58,634 nucleotides of DNA from Ruminococcaceae bacterium P7 (GTDB lineage: Bacteria > Bacillota > Clostridia > Oscillospirales > Acutalibacteraceae): assembly GCA_900100595.1 (NCBI GenBank), contig FMUA01000006.1, positions 1-58,634 of the forward strand. Reading direction: 5' to 3'. This document shows, in pieces, positions 43,764-52,196 of this stretch. The translations under genes were made by a program, and so were the position numbers. Positions within the stretch are counted from its first letter, which is position 1, and each line of letters opens with the position of its first letter. The notes beneath the pieces were generated by a model. The model ran no database searches, had not been told where the DNA came from, and saw nothing but the letters and a program-made list of their open reading frames with translations.

Positions 43764-45676
43764 TATCTCACCTGCTTAAACGGATTGTATTTCGCGTTCT
43801 CCTTGCGGAAATATAAAACTAACTTTTTGACTTCGTTTCGAATTATCTCGCTGTAGGCTTCGTTACGCTTGCCGACGGTAACGGTTGTTTCAAGCTTGTC
43901 ATGGATTGCCCGGAGAAAAATGTTCTTTCCTTCGCTGTTCAGATAAACCGTTCCGTTCTCCAAATGTTCAAAATGCTTGTCACGTTCGATCATACTGCGG
44001 TTGATAACGGTAAATACCACGCGGTCGATCACAAGCGGCTTGAACAGCTCTGCGATATCGAGATTCAGCGACTCCGCGCGTTTATTGGTCGCGTGAAGAA
44101 ACCCGACGCGGATATCCAGCGCGGATTTGTATATTTCAGTCGCAATAAGATTATATAAAACCGTATATCCAAAGCTGAGCAGGGCGTTGACCTCATTTTT
44201 CGGCGGACGGCGGCTTCGCTTGTCATACGCAAAGCCCTCTCTCCTGATAAACGCGTCAAAGCAATGGTAATATGCGTTTCTGACCCTTGCCTCCAGCATC
44301 AGCAGGCTTTGATAATCGGTGCATTTTTTGATTTGTTTTTCAAGCGCGTCTATGGCGTTGAGCGACTCGGTAAACAAGGGATTCGGATAATTCTTGCGGT
44401 AGTAGCGGATATTCAGCCGCAGATTATGCACAGAACCCAGCACGAACCGCGAAGCCAAATAGAGCCGCTTTTTGGGATCGCCGTAATGCTCGAGCTGAGA
44501 GAGGGTCACAGGTGCTGAGAGAGGACGGTTCTGCGGAACAAAAACACCCACACGCTTGCCTCGTTCGTTGAACACATTTACGCTGATACGGTTTTTCGCC
44601 GCGTACGCCAAAAAGCCGCTGTCAAACACCACATCGGAGAATACATTGATACTGTCGCAGTCAAACGGCGGAAAATCATATTTTCCGTTATCCGTGTCAA
44701 ACCGCAGGGCAAAATCGTTTTTCGAGAGAATGCCGTTGCTGACGAGATTCACCTGTCCTCCGCGATTTTTTACCTTTGAGGGCGTCCAACGGCGAAATAC
44801 AGACTGATCGGGCAGACTTACGTCAAGCGATATCACGCCGCTGCGGTTGCGCGTAAAGCCGTAGCCGAGGTAGGTTATCCGCTCGGGAATATCGATCATA
44901 CATTTTTCAGTATTTTCGCAGAGAGAGAGCCGCTCACGCAGCAAAGAACAGATTTCCCTGTACAGCTCCTCCAAGGCTTCATAATCATTTCCGAATATCG
45001 CTATGTCGTCGGCATAACGGATAAACACGCAGCCGCGTTCCTCCAAAAACTCGTCCAGCGGATGAAGGTACCAGTTTGCAAGCACCGGCGCGATAGGAAT
45101 ACCCTGCGGGAGTCCCCTGTCACGCTTAACGGCTTTTCCGTCCTCGATCACAGGAGCCTGCACAAAACGCAGCAGCAGTTTAATCAGTTTTTTCGTAACA
45201 GGAAGAAGAGATAAGGCGTTTTCCAGAATAGAATAATCGATACTGCCAAAGCAATCAACGGGATCCAACTTTAATACAAACGGATAAGCTGCGGCATATT
45301 CGCAGAACTGTCTGACGGCGGTTGTCACGCCTTTCCCGGGGCGATAGGCGTGAATGTTTTCCGAAAACAACGGCTCGGTGATTTCGGTCAGATAACGCGC
45401 TATGGATTTTTGCAGAATCATATCCAGAGCGCAAGCCTTTGTCAGTTGGCGAAAATGACCGTTCTTTTTTGTGACGGAAAATCCCGACAGCGGCAGCGGT
45501 CGGTAGCTGCCCGACTTCAACTGCGCCAGCAAGTTTTCGTAGTTGATTTCAAGCCAAGTCTCCGCGCTTTCCGCAGTCATGCTGTCATATCCGGGTTTGA
45601 AACGCTCCTTCTGCATTTCCTGCGAAATCCCAATCAAACGGTCTTTGTCAAACAGTGTTTCAAATTTTTCTTTCAT
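43763..45676 (-). CDS. cas1: Reverse transcriptase-Cas1 fusion (module 2)
   Basis: A 637-residue RT-Cas1, the same length as module 1, with YADD and all Cas1 motifs kept. Differences cluster in the RT N-terminus and around residues 100-190 (for example VDCFGSID for VDYFGSID, RDRGLPQG for RGRGLPQG) and the far C-terminus. A 269-bp stretch (44662-44930) is identical in DNA to 31124-31392. Start 45676 matches the module 1 choice, with AGGTGATGAAGTG before ATG. Confidence 0.96.
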   Translation of the reverse strand: MKEKFETLFDKDRLIGISQEMQKERFKPGYDSMTAESAETWLEINYENLLAQLKSGSYRPLPLSGFSVTKKNGHFRQLTKACALDMILQKSIARYLTEITEPLFSENIHAYRPGKGVTTAVRQFCEYAAAYPFVLKLDPVDCFGSIDYSILENALSLLPVTKKLIKLLLRFVQAPVIEDGKAVKRDRGLPQGIPIAPVLANWYLHPLDEFLEERGCVFIRYADDIAIFGNDYEALEELYREICSLLRERLSLCENTEKCMIDIPERITYLGYGFTRNRSGVISLDVSLPDQSVFRRWTPSKVKNRGGQVNLVSNGILSKNDFALRFDTDNGKYDFPPFDCDSINVFSDVVFDSGFLAYAAKNRISVNVFNERGKRVGVFVPQNRPLSAPVTLSQLEHYGDPKKRLYLASRFVLGSVHNLRLNIRYYRKNYPNPLFTESLNAIDALEKQIKKCTDYQSLLMLEARVRNAYYHCFDAFIRREGFAYDKRSRRPPKNEVNALLSFGYTVLYNLIATEIYKSALDIRVGFLHATNKRAESLNLDIAELFKPLVIDRVVFTVINRSMIERDKHFEHLENGTVYLNSEGKNIFLRAIHDKLETTVTVGKRNEAYSEIIRNEVKKLVLYFRKENAKYNPFKQVR

Positions 45677-45732
45677 CACTTCATCACCTGCCGCCTTTAT
45701 TTTATCACAAAAAGCGAATAAAAGTCAAGAAT

Positions 45733-45747
45733 TTAGTTAATCTATGG
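45733..45747. repeat. Module 2 right inverted repeat
   Basis: TTAGTTAATCTATGG. A further half-site TTAGTTAATCTG follows at about 45763. Confidence 0.75.
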
Positions 45748-45851
45748 GGTAAATTTCATTTTTTAGTTAATCTGACAGGCTAATCGGCGTAAAGCGCTAA
45801 TCTATAACTAATGTAAGAGAACAAAAGTGAAGCATTTTTAGAAAGATTTTC

Positions 45852-45880
45852 TTGACAAGTCTACATCTATGTATTATAAT
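45852..45880 (+). promoter_or_regulatory. Leader promoter of array 4
   Basis: TTGACA, 17 bases, TATAAT, 24 bases before the first repeat. Confidence 0.9.
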
Positions 45881-45904
45881 AAAATCACAGCACAAAATGT
45901 TGTT

Positions 45905-46259
45905 CTTTACCTTTCCCATAGGGGATTGATACCAGTCTGGCATATTAGAATGTTATTCTTGTTAACCTCTTTACCTTTCCCATAGGGGATTGATACTTGA
46001 TATTATTCAATTGTAATAACATATGATATCCGAAACTTTACCTTTCCCATAGGGGATTGATACCACTCTAGAAATACTAAAGAAAACACTAGGTGTTAAC
46101 TTTACCTTTCCCATAGGGGATTGATACATAGCGTCCGCCTACTTCTACACGGTATCCTTTTTTGCTTTACCTTTCCCATAGGGGATTGATACTCTACCCA
46201 TATCGTGCCAGTTTTCGAATGTCATATTCAGCTTTACCTTTCCCATAGGGGATTGAAAA
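45905..46259 (+). CRISPR. CRISPR array 4 (6 repeats, 5 spacers)
   Basis: 28-bp repeats at 45905, 45969, 46036, 46100, 46165 and 46232 (last slightly decayed). All are the GGGGATTG form. Spacers are 36-39 bases. Confidence 0.97.
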
Positions 46260-46263
46260 TTTA

Positions 46264-46315
46264 AAAACATCCCCGCTGCAACGAGTGTAATTCTCATTGC
46301 GACGGGGATGTTTTT
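46264..46315. terminator. Terminator at the distal end of array 4
   Basis: AAAACATCCCCG/CGGGGATGTTTTT stem with an inner GCAACGAG/CTCATTGC helix and a T run. Confidence 0.85.
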
Positions 46316-46446
46316 GTTAATCAAAGTAGCCTTGGATTTTATGTTGCCTATGCTCGGACGAAAATAATGACTATTCTCTTTTGCAAGGCTTCATTATGAT
46401 TGCGTTGACGATTCAGTAATTATTCAAATGTAATGCGCCTTGCGGC

Positions 46447-47631
46447 TTAATCAATACGCGCGATTTCTCCGTTTATGTATCGCATGACCTCTTGATACGG
46501 CAAATCGCAGATGGCAAAATGCTTTGCTAAATACCTATCCATATTCAGGATTTCCGCGATCAACCCTGCATCCTCCTCAAAGCACATCAGATAAACCTTT
46601 CCGTTGATACCAAAGCCCGGCTGACGTGTATAGTCTATGGCGCTGACCAATGCGGATGGCGACAAATCCCAAAGCATAAAAACTGGGATGTCCGTATTTC
46701 GGTAATACCCGCAGATATGAACATCTTTCGGATAACTCGCCGCCCGCGGCTGTACCTCATAGTATTCCGTAAACACAGCGTCGATTGCTTTCCTCTTGTC
46801 CGTATCCAAAATATCTGATAAACGGAAAGTACTGCCGTTCATGCGGTAGATGTAGGATTGTTTTAGTCTGTTGTTGCAGTACATACGATAGGTTGAAGCT
46901 GTGTGTACATTTCGCTTGCCTTTTTCCGAAAACGAATCCATCACATCCTCATCGGTTTGATAGAAATAGATATATTCGATTTTTGACGGATGATTGTAGG
47001 GCGAGGCGGCATTTGAAAAAGCGCATTGAATACTTTGATAGAACCCGCTTTCCGTGCGTGCGTACAGATTTTTGTTTTTCGACGGCGCATATACGATGAT
47101 AATTTTCGTTTGAGTGACGATCACTCCAAAGAACCGTGTGCCGTAAGCTGTATTCAGTTGGGTGCTGGATTGGCTGATTTCCCTTTGTGTGACAAAAAAG
47201 GGCTCTTTTATTTCTGCCGATTCACCGTTAATCATCGCGTCCAATTCCGTTAAGTGATTGCCAAAAGCCATACCTTCACGGTAGAGATAATACAATACCA
47301 ATGACATCTGACGGCGTTTGACTCTGCGCACCCGGTCGTAAATATGGGTGGGAACCCGAAAAATATGGTACGGAAATTTATCCGGCATTTTAATTCGCAA
47401 ATAATCGTATCCGTCTCCCGTGAGAACATATCCGTAGTCGGAACGTTCGCCAATTTTTTGAATGTATCCTTTGCTTGTCAAAATTCTGATCACGCTGTTT
47501 CGTATGACGGACTCGCCGAAGTCCTTTTTCATTTCTTTTACTGTATCCGATGAAATTTCCTGCGCCACCAACGCGATCGACAGGAAAAGCTCTTTCGCGT
47601 GAGAGAGCGGTTTGTTCACGGTTACGCTCAT
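46447..47631 (-). CDS. Winged-helix-containing mobile-element protein, function unknown
   Basis: A 394-residue protein. Residues 10-85 look like a winged helix (VIRNSVIRILTSKGYIQKIGERSDYGYVLTGDGYDYLRIK), followed by YDRVRRVKRRQ, and a mixed alpha/beta domain with FFGVIVTQTKIIIVYAPSKN and DIPVFMLWDLSPSALVSAIDY. I do not recognise a named family. Similar layouts occur in replication-relaxation-type proteins of Firmicutes elements. It lies inside the island at its right end, with promoter box 3 about 300 bases upstream. Confidence 0.6.
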   Translation of the reverse strand: MSVTVNKPLSHAKELFLSIALVAQEISSDTVKEMKKDFGESVIRNSVIRILTSKGYIQKIGERSDYGYVLTGDGYDYLRIKMPDKFPYHIFRVPTHIYDRVRRVKRRQMSLVLYYLYREGMAFGNHLTELDAMINGESAEIKEPFFVTQREISQSSTQLNTAYGTRFFGVIVTQTKIIIVYAPSKNKNLYARTESGFYQSIQCAFSNAASPYNHPSKIEYIYFYQTDEDVMDSFSEKGKRNVHTASTYRMYCNNRLKQSYIYRMNGSTFRLSDILDTDKRKAIDAVFTEYYEVQPRAASYPKDVHICGYYRNTDIPVFMLWDLSPSALVSAIDYTRQPGFGINGKVYLMCFEEDAGLIAEILNMDRYLAKHFAICDLPYQEVMRYINGEIARID

Positions 47632-48089
47632 CGGTAATCACTCCTTTTTCGTTTCTGTTTGTATTGTAATCGCAACGATGCGGTCTATGAAATCATGACC
47701 CACCTATACAAGTTTAGCTCCCTACCTTGCGGTAGTTTGCTAACCGTTATTTCTTTGCAAAAAGCCGCATAACAAAGCCGATTATAGCGTTGGAAAAGCC
47801 CCAAAAAATGGTACACACTTCTACCAATGATAACAAGCTTAAATGTGTACCATAATATCGGCGTCTGTCGGTATCATAATTTTTTACGTTTGCGTATGAT
47901 AAGCTCAAATCATCAAGCTCTATTATATCATAAGACAATAAACATTTTGCGCTGACTTTGTTGCTCATGTCGATGAATAACGTGGTGAAGCTTTTGGAAC
48001 TGGATACGGAAAGAGTATGTAAATTGTTGTAGACAACAGTTTTGAATTCTGTTATGATAGTATCAGAGAGCATTGTGAGGAAACAGGAT
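47632..48089. other. Leader region with promoter box 3
   Basis: It contains the third identical TGAGCAACAAAGTCAGC (47951-47967, minus strand) with TATAAT 23 bases on, pointing to the winged-helix gene through a 300-base leader. An open frame crosses it without a credible start. Confidence 0.55.
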
Positions 48090-48284
48090 ATGAGCACAAA
48101 GAGACAACAGACGAAACAGGAACATGACCCTTGCGAGCAGGACGAGAATTACTATTTTATTGCCGGATACAATTCATGGGGGTTTCCCTACGGAATCACA
48201 TGGAAAGAAGCGGCTGAGAGAGGCTTATTAGACGATGATGATAAATCCGATGAAAATATAAGGAATGAAGAACTTCCGTTTTAG
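48090..48284 (+). CDS. Small acidic island protein
   Basis: A 64-residue protein with the compact motif YYFIAGYNSWGFPYGITWKEA, a type of small ORF common on Firmicutes integrative elements, and an acidic tail. Start ATG 48090 behind GAGGAAACAGG. Function unknown. Confidence 0.65.
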   Translation: MSTKRQQTKQEHDPCEQDENYYFIAGYNSWGFPYGITWKEAAERGLLDDDDKSDENIRNEELPF

Positions 48285-48476
48285 CATACAAAACGATAAA
48301 TAACGTTGAGAAATAAATTATAATCGAATGCAACAGTAACAAATCGCGATTTAGTAAATTGCGATTTGATATCAGCGAGACGTGTGTTTGTCAGTAGAGA
48401 AAAAGAACGGGCATTTTAGAATCAAAATGCACTGTGGACAACGATTAGCTGATTCTGTTGTACGGCATAAGGCGCA

Positions 48477-48686
48477 TTGGAAAAACCGAGATCCTCAGAA
48501 TATTATGTCAAGATAAGCCCCAATGTGTTTTTAGCGTGCCGCGAATGCTCCGTTAAGCTGCAGCTAAAAGCATTTTCCGAGAAAATGCTCAGAGAAGATA
48601 TTCCAGCAAAAGATATTTTTCGCAGTTTGAAGACTGGTAACAAGCGTTCCGTTACCGAATTACCAAGCGACGGCAGTTTTACGTAG
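48477..48686 (+). CDS. Possible small ORF (TTG start)
   Basis: 69 residues containing SVKLQLKAFSEKMLREDIPAKDIF, which looks protein-like. The start is a weak TTG and no family is recognised. It may be a decayed partner of the preceding ORF. Confidence 0.35.
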   Translation: MEKPRSSEYYVKISPNVFLACRECSVKLQLKAFSEKMLREDIPAKDIFRSLKTGNKRSVTELPSDGSFT

Positions 48687-49009
48687 TCCAAATTTGGACC
48701 TCTGCAGGCACTGCATATTTTTCGGCGAAAGGCTTTTGGATATAATTGAAAAACAAAGAGTATTATGTTAGAATATGACATAAAGACATACAATGAATTC
48801 ATTGAGATCGATTAACTTTATGAAATAATATTGGAAAAACTTTTTTGAAATTAACCCCGCACCTCATTTTTTGTGCGTTATTTGTGCGTTATCGCTGTGA
48901 TTTTTGGTGTTACCTAATGAAACCCAATGCAACATAAACAGCAGAAAATGGCAGTGTTTATGCAGGCTTTTACACTTCCTGATACTTTGTGAAAACCTCT
49001 CTCTGAAAA
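48687..49009. other. Right end of the island, integrase arm-type repeats
   Basis: No gene. Contains TGTGCGTTA at 48872-48880 and 48883-48891, matching 24029-24037 near the left end, and GTTTATGCAGGCTTTT near 48954, matching GTTTATGCGGCTTTT near 23974. Confidence 0.6.
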
Positions 49010-49034
49010 TTCAAGTCTTGTCATCCCGACCAAC
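49010..49034 (+). repeat. attR: displaced tRNA-Pro 3' end
   Basis: Exact 25-bp copy of 23927-23951. The native terminator hairpin follows directly. Confidence 0.9.
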
Positions 49035-49125
49035 GGAGGCGGTTTTTGAACCGCCTCTTTTCTTTTGCCATTTTACGCGAAAATGCTTAAAAACGGCTTA
49101 ACACCATGGTTTGGAGATATCGCTC
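49035..49125 (+). repeat. Native tRNA terminator and repeat, inverted relative to 18030-18120
   Basis: Hairpin GAGGCGGTT/AACCGCCTC (49036-49057) plus TTTTCTTTTGC, then sequence similar to the inverted copy at 18 kb. Confidence 0.65.
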
Positions 49126-49308
49126 AATTTGCTTGAAAAATCTTTGAGTAACAAAACAAGCAGTAAAATCACCCGTTAAACCACAAGAAATCCTGAAAAT
49201 ATTTGCCAAACGCGGGTGTTTCCCCTGTGCCGTTGTAATTAAACGTTGAAATTAATATCGAACAGCGCCCTGCCGTCATATCCGACAGCAGGGCGCTCTC
49301 TTTTTCGC

Positions 49309-49725
49309 TCAGCCGAGCTTTTCATTCATTTTTTTGATTTTGTTCCTGATCGACAGATAGACAATCAGCCAGATCAAAGCGAAAATGACAACAAAGATTG
49401 CCGTAAACAATGCGATGACATCCCAGCGGAAGGGCATCCAGCCCATTGCAAGGTAGAAAAAGATGTAATCCGCAAACAGCACGGAGCCCTGGATCAACCC
49501 CGCGATTCCCAGCTGCAGTTTTTCGACATGGTAAACCGCGCTGATACCCGCAGCGATAAACGCCAGTATGAGTGAACTGATGATTTCCGCGATCATCTTG
49601 GTGACGGGAACCATTTCCACAACACCGTTGAGATGAAGGAAAAAGTATACGATTGCCAGAATAAGGGGACCGAGGCCTGCAAAGATCGCGCCTCTCTTCA
49701 AGAATTCCACGATAAATTTTTTCAT
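49309..49725 (-). CDS. DUF3021 membrane protein
   Basis: A 138-residue protein with four hydrophobic helices (about 12-32, 43-65, 75-95, 103-127). DUF3021 proteins are almost always paired with LytTR regulators and are thought to hold or antagonise them at the membrane. It starts 1 base after the LytTR gene stop region, as an operon. Confidence 0.8.
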   Translation of the reverse strand: MKKFIVEFLKRGAIFAGLGPLILAIVYFFLHLNGVVEMVPVTKMIAEIISSLILAFIAAGISAVYHVEKLQLGIAGLIQGSVLFADYIFFYLAMGWMPFRWDVIALFTAIFVVIFALIWLIVYLSIRNKIKKMNEKLG

Positions 49726-49726
49726 T

Positions 49727-50164
49727 TTATTTCAACTCCTTTTTGATATCGGCAAAGCATCTTCTCGATACATAGTCCTTATAGCCGCACTTGAATATTA
49801 CGTCGACGGAACCCGAGAACGCCGCCGAGAACCTTTCGATTTGTTTTCTGTTCGCCAGCGAGGATTTATTGATTTTGATAAAGTAGCTTGGCAGGATCTC
49901 GCTGATCTCATACAGCCGCATTTTGAGCCGGTATCGGTCACCCGCGGTATCGATCGCGTAGGTTTTGGAATCGATCACCGTCACACACTCGATATCACGG
50001 TATTTCAGCTCCTTGATATCGTCCTCGGTATACGCCATGACGCTGTCCTCTCCGCTGTAGCCGAGAACCAGTTCCTCCAGCCTGTATGAAAAATCACCCT
50101 TTCCGTGAAGCGTGGCTTCAACCCGCTCCTCTTTGTTTCTGTCGATGTTTAGCTTGAATTTCAT
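49727..50164 (-). CDS. LytTR DNA-binding regulator
   Basis: A 145-residue regulator. The LytTR domain fills residues 45-145, with EDDIKELKYRDIECVTVIDSKTYAIDT and FIKINKSSLANRKQIERF. There is no receiver domain. Start 50164 is chosen because GGAGG precedes it by 7 bases, and the longer frame crosses the promoter. It probably controls its own operon with the DUF3021 partner. Confidence 0.85.
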   Translation of the reverse strand: MKFKLNIDRNKEERVEATLHGKGDFSYRLEELVLGYSGEDSVMAYTEDDIKELKYRDIECVTVIDSKTYAIDTAGDRYRLKMRLYEISEILPSYFIKINKSSLANRKQIERFSAAFSGSVDVIFKCGYKDYVSRRCFADIKKELK

Positions 50165-50560
50165 CTTCGCACCTCCTATGGTTTGTATTATATCACGAAA
50201 AAAATTTTTGTGATATAAAATCCGCTCATCGGTATTTTTTTCGCACTCAACGGTAAAAAACAGCACCTCAACCGACCGTTGGGGTACTGTTTTTTTCAGG
50301 TAACTATTATGGAAGACAAAACAAAACGGGTTTTTCTCAGCAGCAACAGCGACACATTCGTCCGTATCTGTAGTTACTTCTGACAAGTATTTGAAATTGC
50401 AGTGTCACTGCTTCGCCTCCTTTGTGAAAATACTGTCTATATGATCGAAAACATTATATCGCTTTCGTTGGTAACAGTATACCGCTTTTTTCTCTCCCTG
50501 TCCAATACGAAAAAACTATCATCAGCTATCGCCTGCGCCTATACCCGAGCGCGTCGGAGA
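50165..50560. other. Promoter region and hairpin upstream of LytTR gene
   Basis: On the minus strand GATATAATA lies about 25 bases before the LytTR start. An imperfect bidirectional hairpin (ACAGCACCTCAAC/GTTGGGGTACTGT, about 50256-50292) with A and T runs ends transcripts from both sides. No gene seen. Confidence 0.5.
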
Positions 50561-51211
50561 TTATCTGTTGATGACAGCGAAGAAAACGGAAAAGTAGTGA
50601 CAGACGCTTCCCGCAACCGTAAAAATATGCCAGATGGAATGGAAGTAACGGATTTTCTTGATCGCATAGAAAATCACACCGACCGTATAAAACACGCCGC
50701 CTCCGACGAGAAGCCAGAGACTCCACGCATTCATGACCTTCAGAAGCGGCCGAATGGCGATAATGATGACCCAGCCCATTGCGATGTAGCACACAACCGA
50801 GGGCTTGCGGAATTTTTCAAGGTCGATCGAGTTGAGCACAATGCCGATCACCGCGGCTCCCCAGACAATACCGAACAGCACCCATCCGATTGCGCCGCGC
50901 AGAATGGAAATCGTGATCGGGGTATAGGTTCCCGCTATCAGAAAAAATATCGTATTGTGATCCATGATCCGAAAAAAGCTTTTCGCCTTCGGATGCGTGA
51001 TCGCATGGTACAGCGTGCTCATGCAATACAGAATAATCAGACTCGCGCCGAAAATGGCGCAGCCGACTACCGACCACGCATCGCTGTAAATCGCCGCGAA
51101 AACGATCAGCACCGCCGTTCCGGCAACAGATAGCAAGCCACCCACGCCGTGCGTAACGGAGCTGAATATCTCCTCTCCGAGTGTGTATCTTTTCGTTATT
51201 TTTGACGCCAT
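50561..51211 (-). CDS. Hemolysin III / PAQR-family membrane protein
   Basis: A 216-residue protein with seven hydrophobic helices. Family motifs are EEIFSSVTHGVGG near residue 13, STLYHAITHPKAKSFFRIMDH near 66, and the C-terminal YFHSIWHIFTVAGSVCHYF, whose His residues form the metal site of this family. Despite the name, haemolysis is not implied. Start 51211 (MASKITK) gives the best distance from GGGAGG. Confidence 0.88.
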   Translation of the reverse strand: MASKITKRYTLGEEIFSSVTHGVGGLLSVAGTAVLIVFAAIYSDAWSVVGCAIFGASLIILYCMSTLYHAITHPKAKSFFRIMDHNTIFFLIAGTYTPITISILRGAIGWVLFGIVWGAAVIGIVLNSIDLEKFRKPSVVCYIAMGWVIIIAIRPLLKVMNAWSLWLLVGGGVFYTVGVIFYAIKKIRYFHSIWHIFTVAGSVCHYFSVFFAVINR

Positions 51212-51278
51212 CTTCATACCTCCCATTACATTGTAGCACGAAACCCCGACAGGTCAATGTACATTTTCTCGCAAATTC

Positions 51279-52196
51279 CTACAACCACTTTTTGAGTTTG
51301 AAAAACACCAGACTGCCGACCACGATCAGTAAGCTCACGGTGATGGCGATCGGATATCCCCATTCCGAATCCAGCTCGGGCATGTAGCGGAAATTCATTC
51401 CGTACCAGCCCGCAATCAGCGTCAGCGGCATGAATATCGTCGTCACGATCGTCAGTACCGTCATAATGCGGTTCTGCTTGATATCGAGATGCGCTTTATA
51501 GATGTCGCGAATCTGGGAGGCGTGGTCGCTGATGGCGACGGCGGAATCGCGCAGACGGTCAATGCGGTTGGAAAACAGGCGGAAATAGCGGAGGTTGTCC
51601 TGCTTGAAGAAGCTGTTCTCGTTCTCCTCCAGCTCCTGACCAAAGTCGAGAAGCTGCTCGTAGTGCACTCTGAGATCACGTATTTCCGTGCGGATCTCGT
51701 TGACGCGTTCCGAGACCATCTCCCCTTTTTCGTTGCTGATGGCGCCTTCCATCGCGTCAAGCTCCTTGTCGTAATGCTCCAGCAGATCGCGGTCACGCTT
51801 GACAATCTGCTCAAGAAAATCATATAAAAAGCGCTCCAGGCTCGGCAGCCTCCATTTCTTAGTTCTTTGAACCGTGAGGATCAGCATTTCCGCCGTGCCG
51901 CTGTCGTCAATAAAGACGATTCCCTTTTCATCGAGGGCGAATGCGAATTTCCCTTCGATTTGCGAAGGCTTCTCTCTGCTCGGAACCGCAAAGCTTCCCG
52001 TGAGCGAGTCGTAGTTCACCTCAGCCTTGGTGCTGTGAATGTCCGAGGAATCCGGCTCAATATCAATACCCATATCAAAGCTGTCCTTTTCCGTTTTCCA
52101 CTGTGCCGATGTGAGAACGGCGACAAACTGCGCGTCAGCGGTTCTGATTTGCTTTTTGTCGCTTTCCACCAGTCTTTCCTCTATCAAATAATACAT
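51279..52196 (-). CDS. corA: CorA-family magnesium/divalent metal transporter
   Basis: A 305-residue channel-like transporter with a large cytoplasmic helical funnel, two C-terminal helices and the signature GWYGMNF just after the first, near residue 260. It ends in KLKKWL. Start 52196 (MYYLIEERL) is favoured by GGGAG upstream. Confidence 0.9.
   Translation of the reverse strand: MYYLIEERLVESDKKQIRTADAQFVAVLTSAQWKTEKDSFDMGIDIEPDSSDIHSTKAEVNYDSLTGSFAVPSREKPSQIEGKFAFALDEKGIVFIDDSGTAEMLILTVQRTKKWRLPSLERFLYDFLEQIVKRDRDLLEHYDKELDAMEGAISNEKGEMVSERVNEIRTEIRDLRVHYEQLLDFGQELEENENSFFKQDNLRYFRLFSNRIDRLRDSAVAISDHASQIRDIYKAHLDIKQNRIMTVLTIVTTIFMPLTLIAGWYGMNFRYMPELDSEWGYPIAITVSLLIVVGSLVFFKLKKWL

Larger units (their letters stand above)
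23952..49034. mobile_element. 25-kb tRNA-Pro genomic island carrying type III-D CRISPR-Cas
   Basis: It is bounded by exact 25-bp direct repeats of the tRNA-Pro 3' end, with the tyrosine integrase next to the tRNA as in classic integrative elements. Sequences TGTGCGTTA recur just inside both ends (24029; 48872 and 48883), consistent with integrase arm sites. Contents in order: integrase, Xis, RepA-like ATPase, hypothetical protein, decayed VirD4, CRISPR module 1, effector operon, cas6/DUF6602/SIR2, CRISPR module 2, winged-helix protein and small ORFs. No intact relaxase is visible, so transfer would need help from another element. Confidence 0.88.

Noticed and set aside
47747..48097. 116-residue open frame on the minus strand near promoter box 3
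   Set aside because: It would start upstream of the promoter box and has no ribosome site. The protein looks like translated leader sequence.
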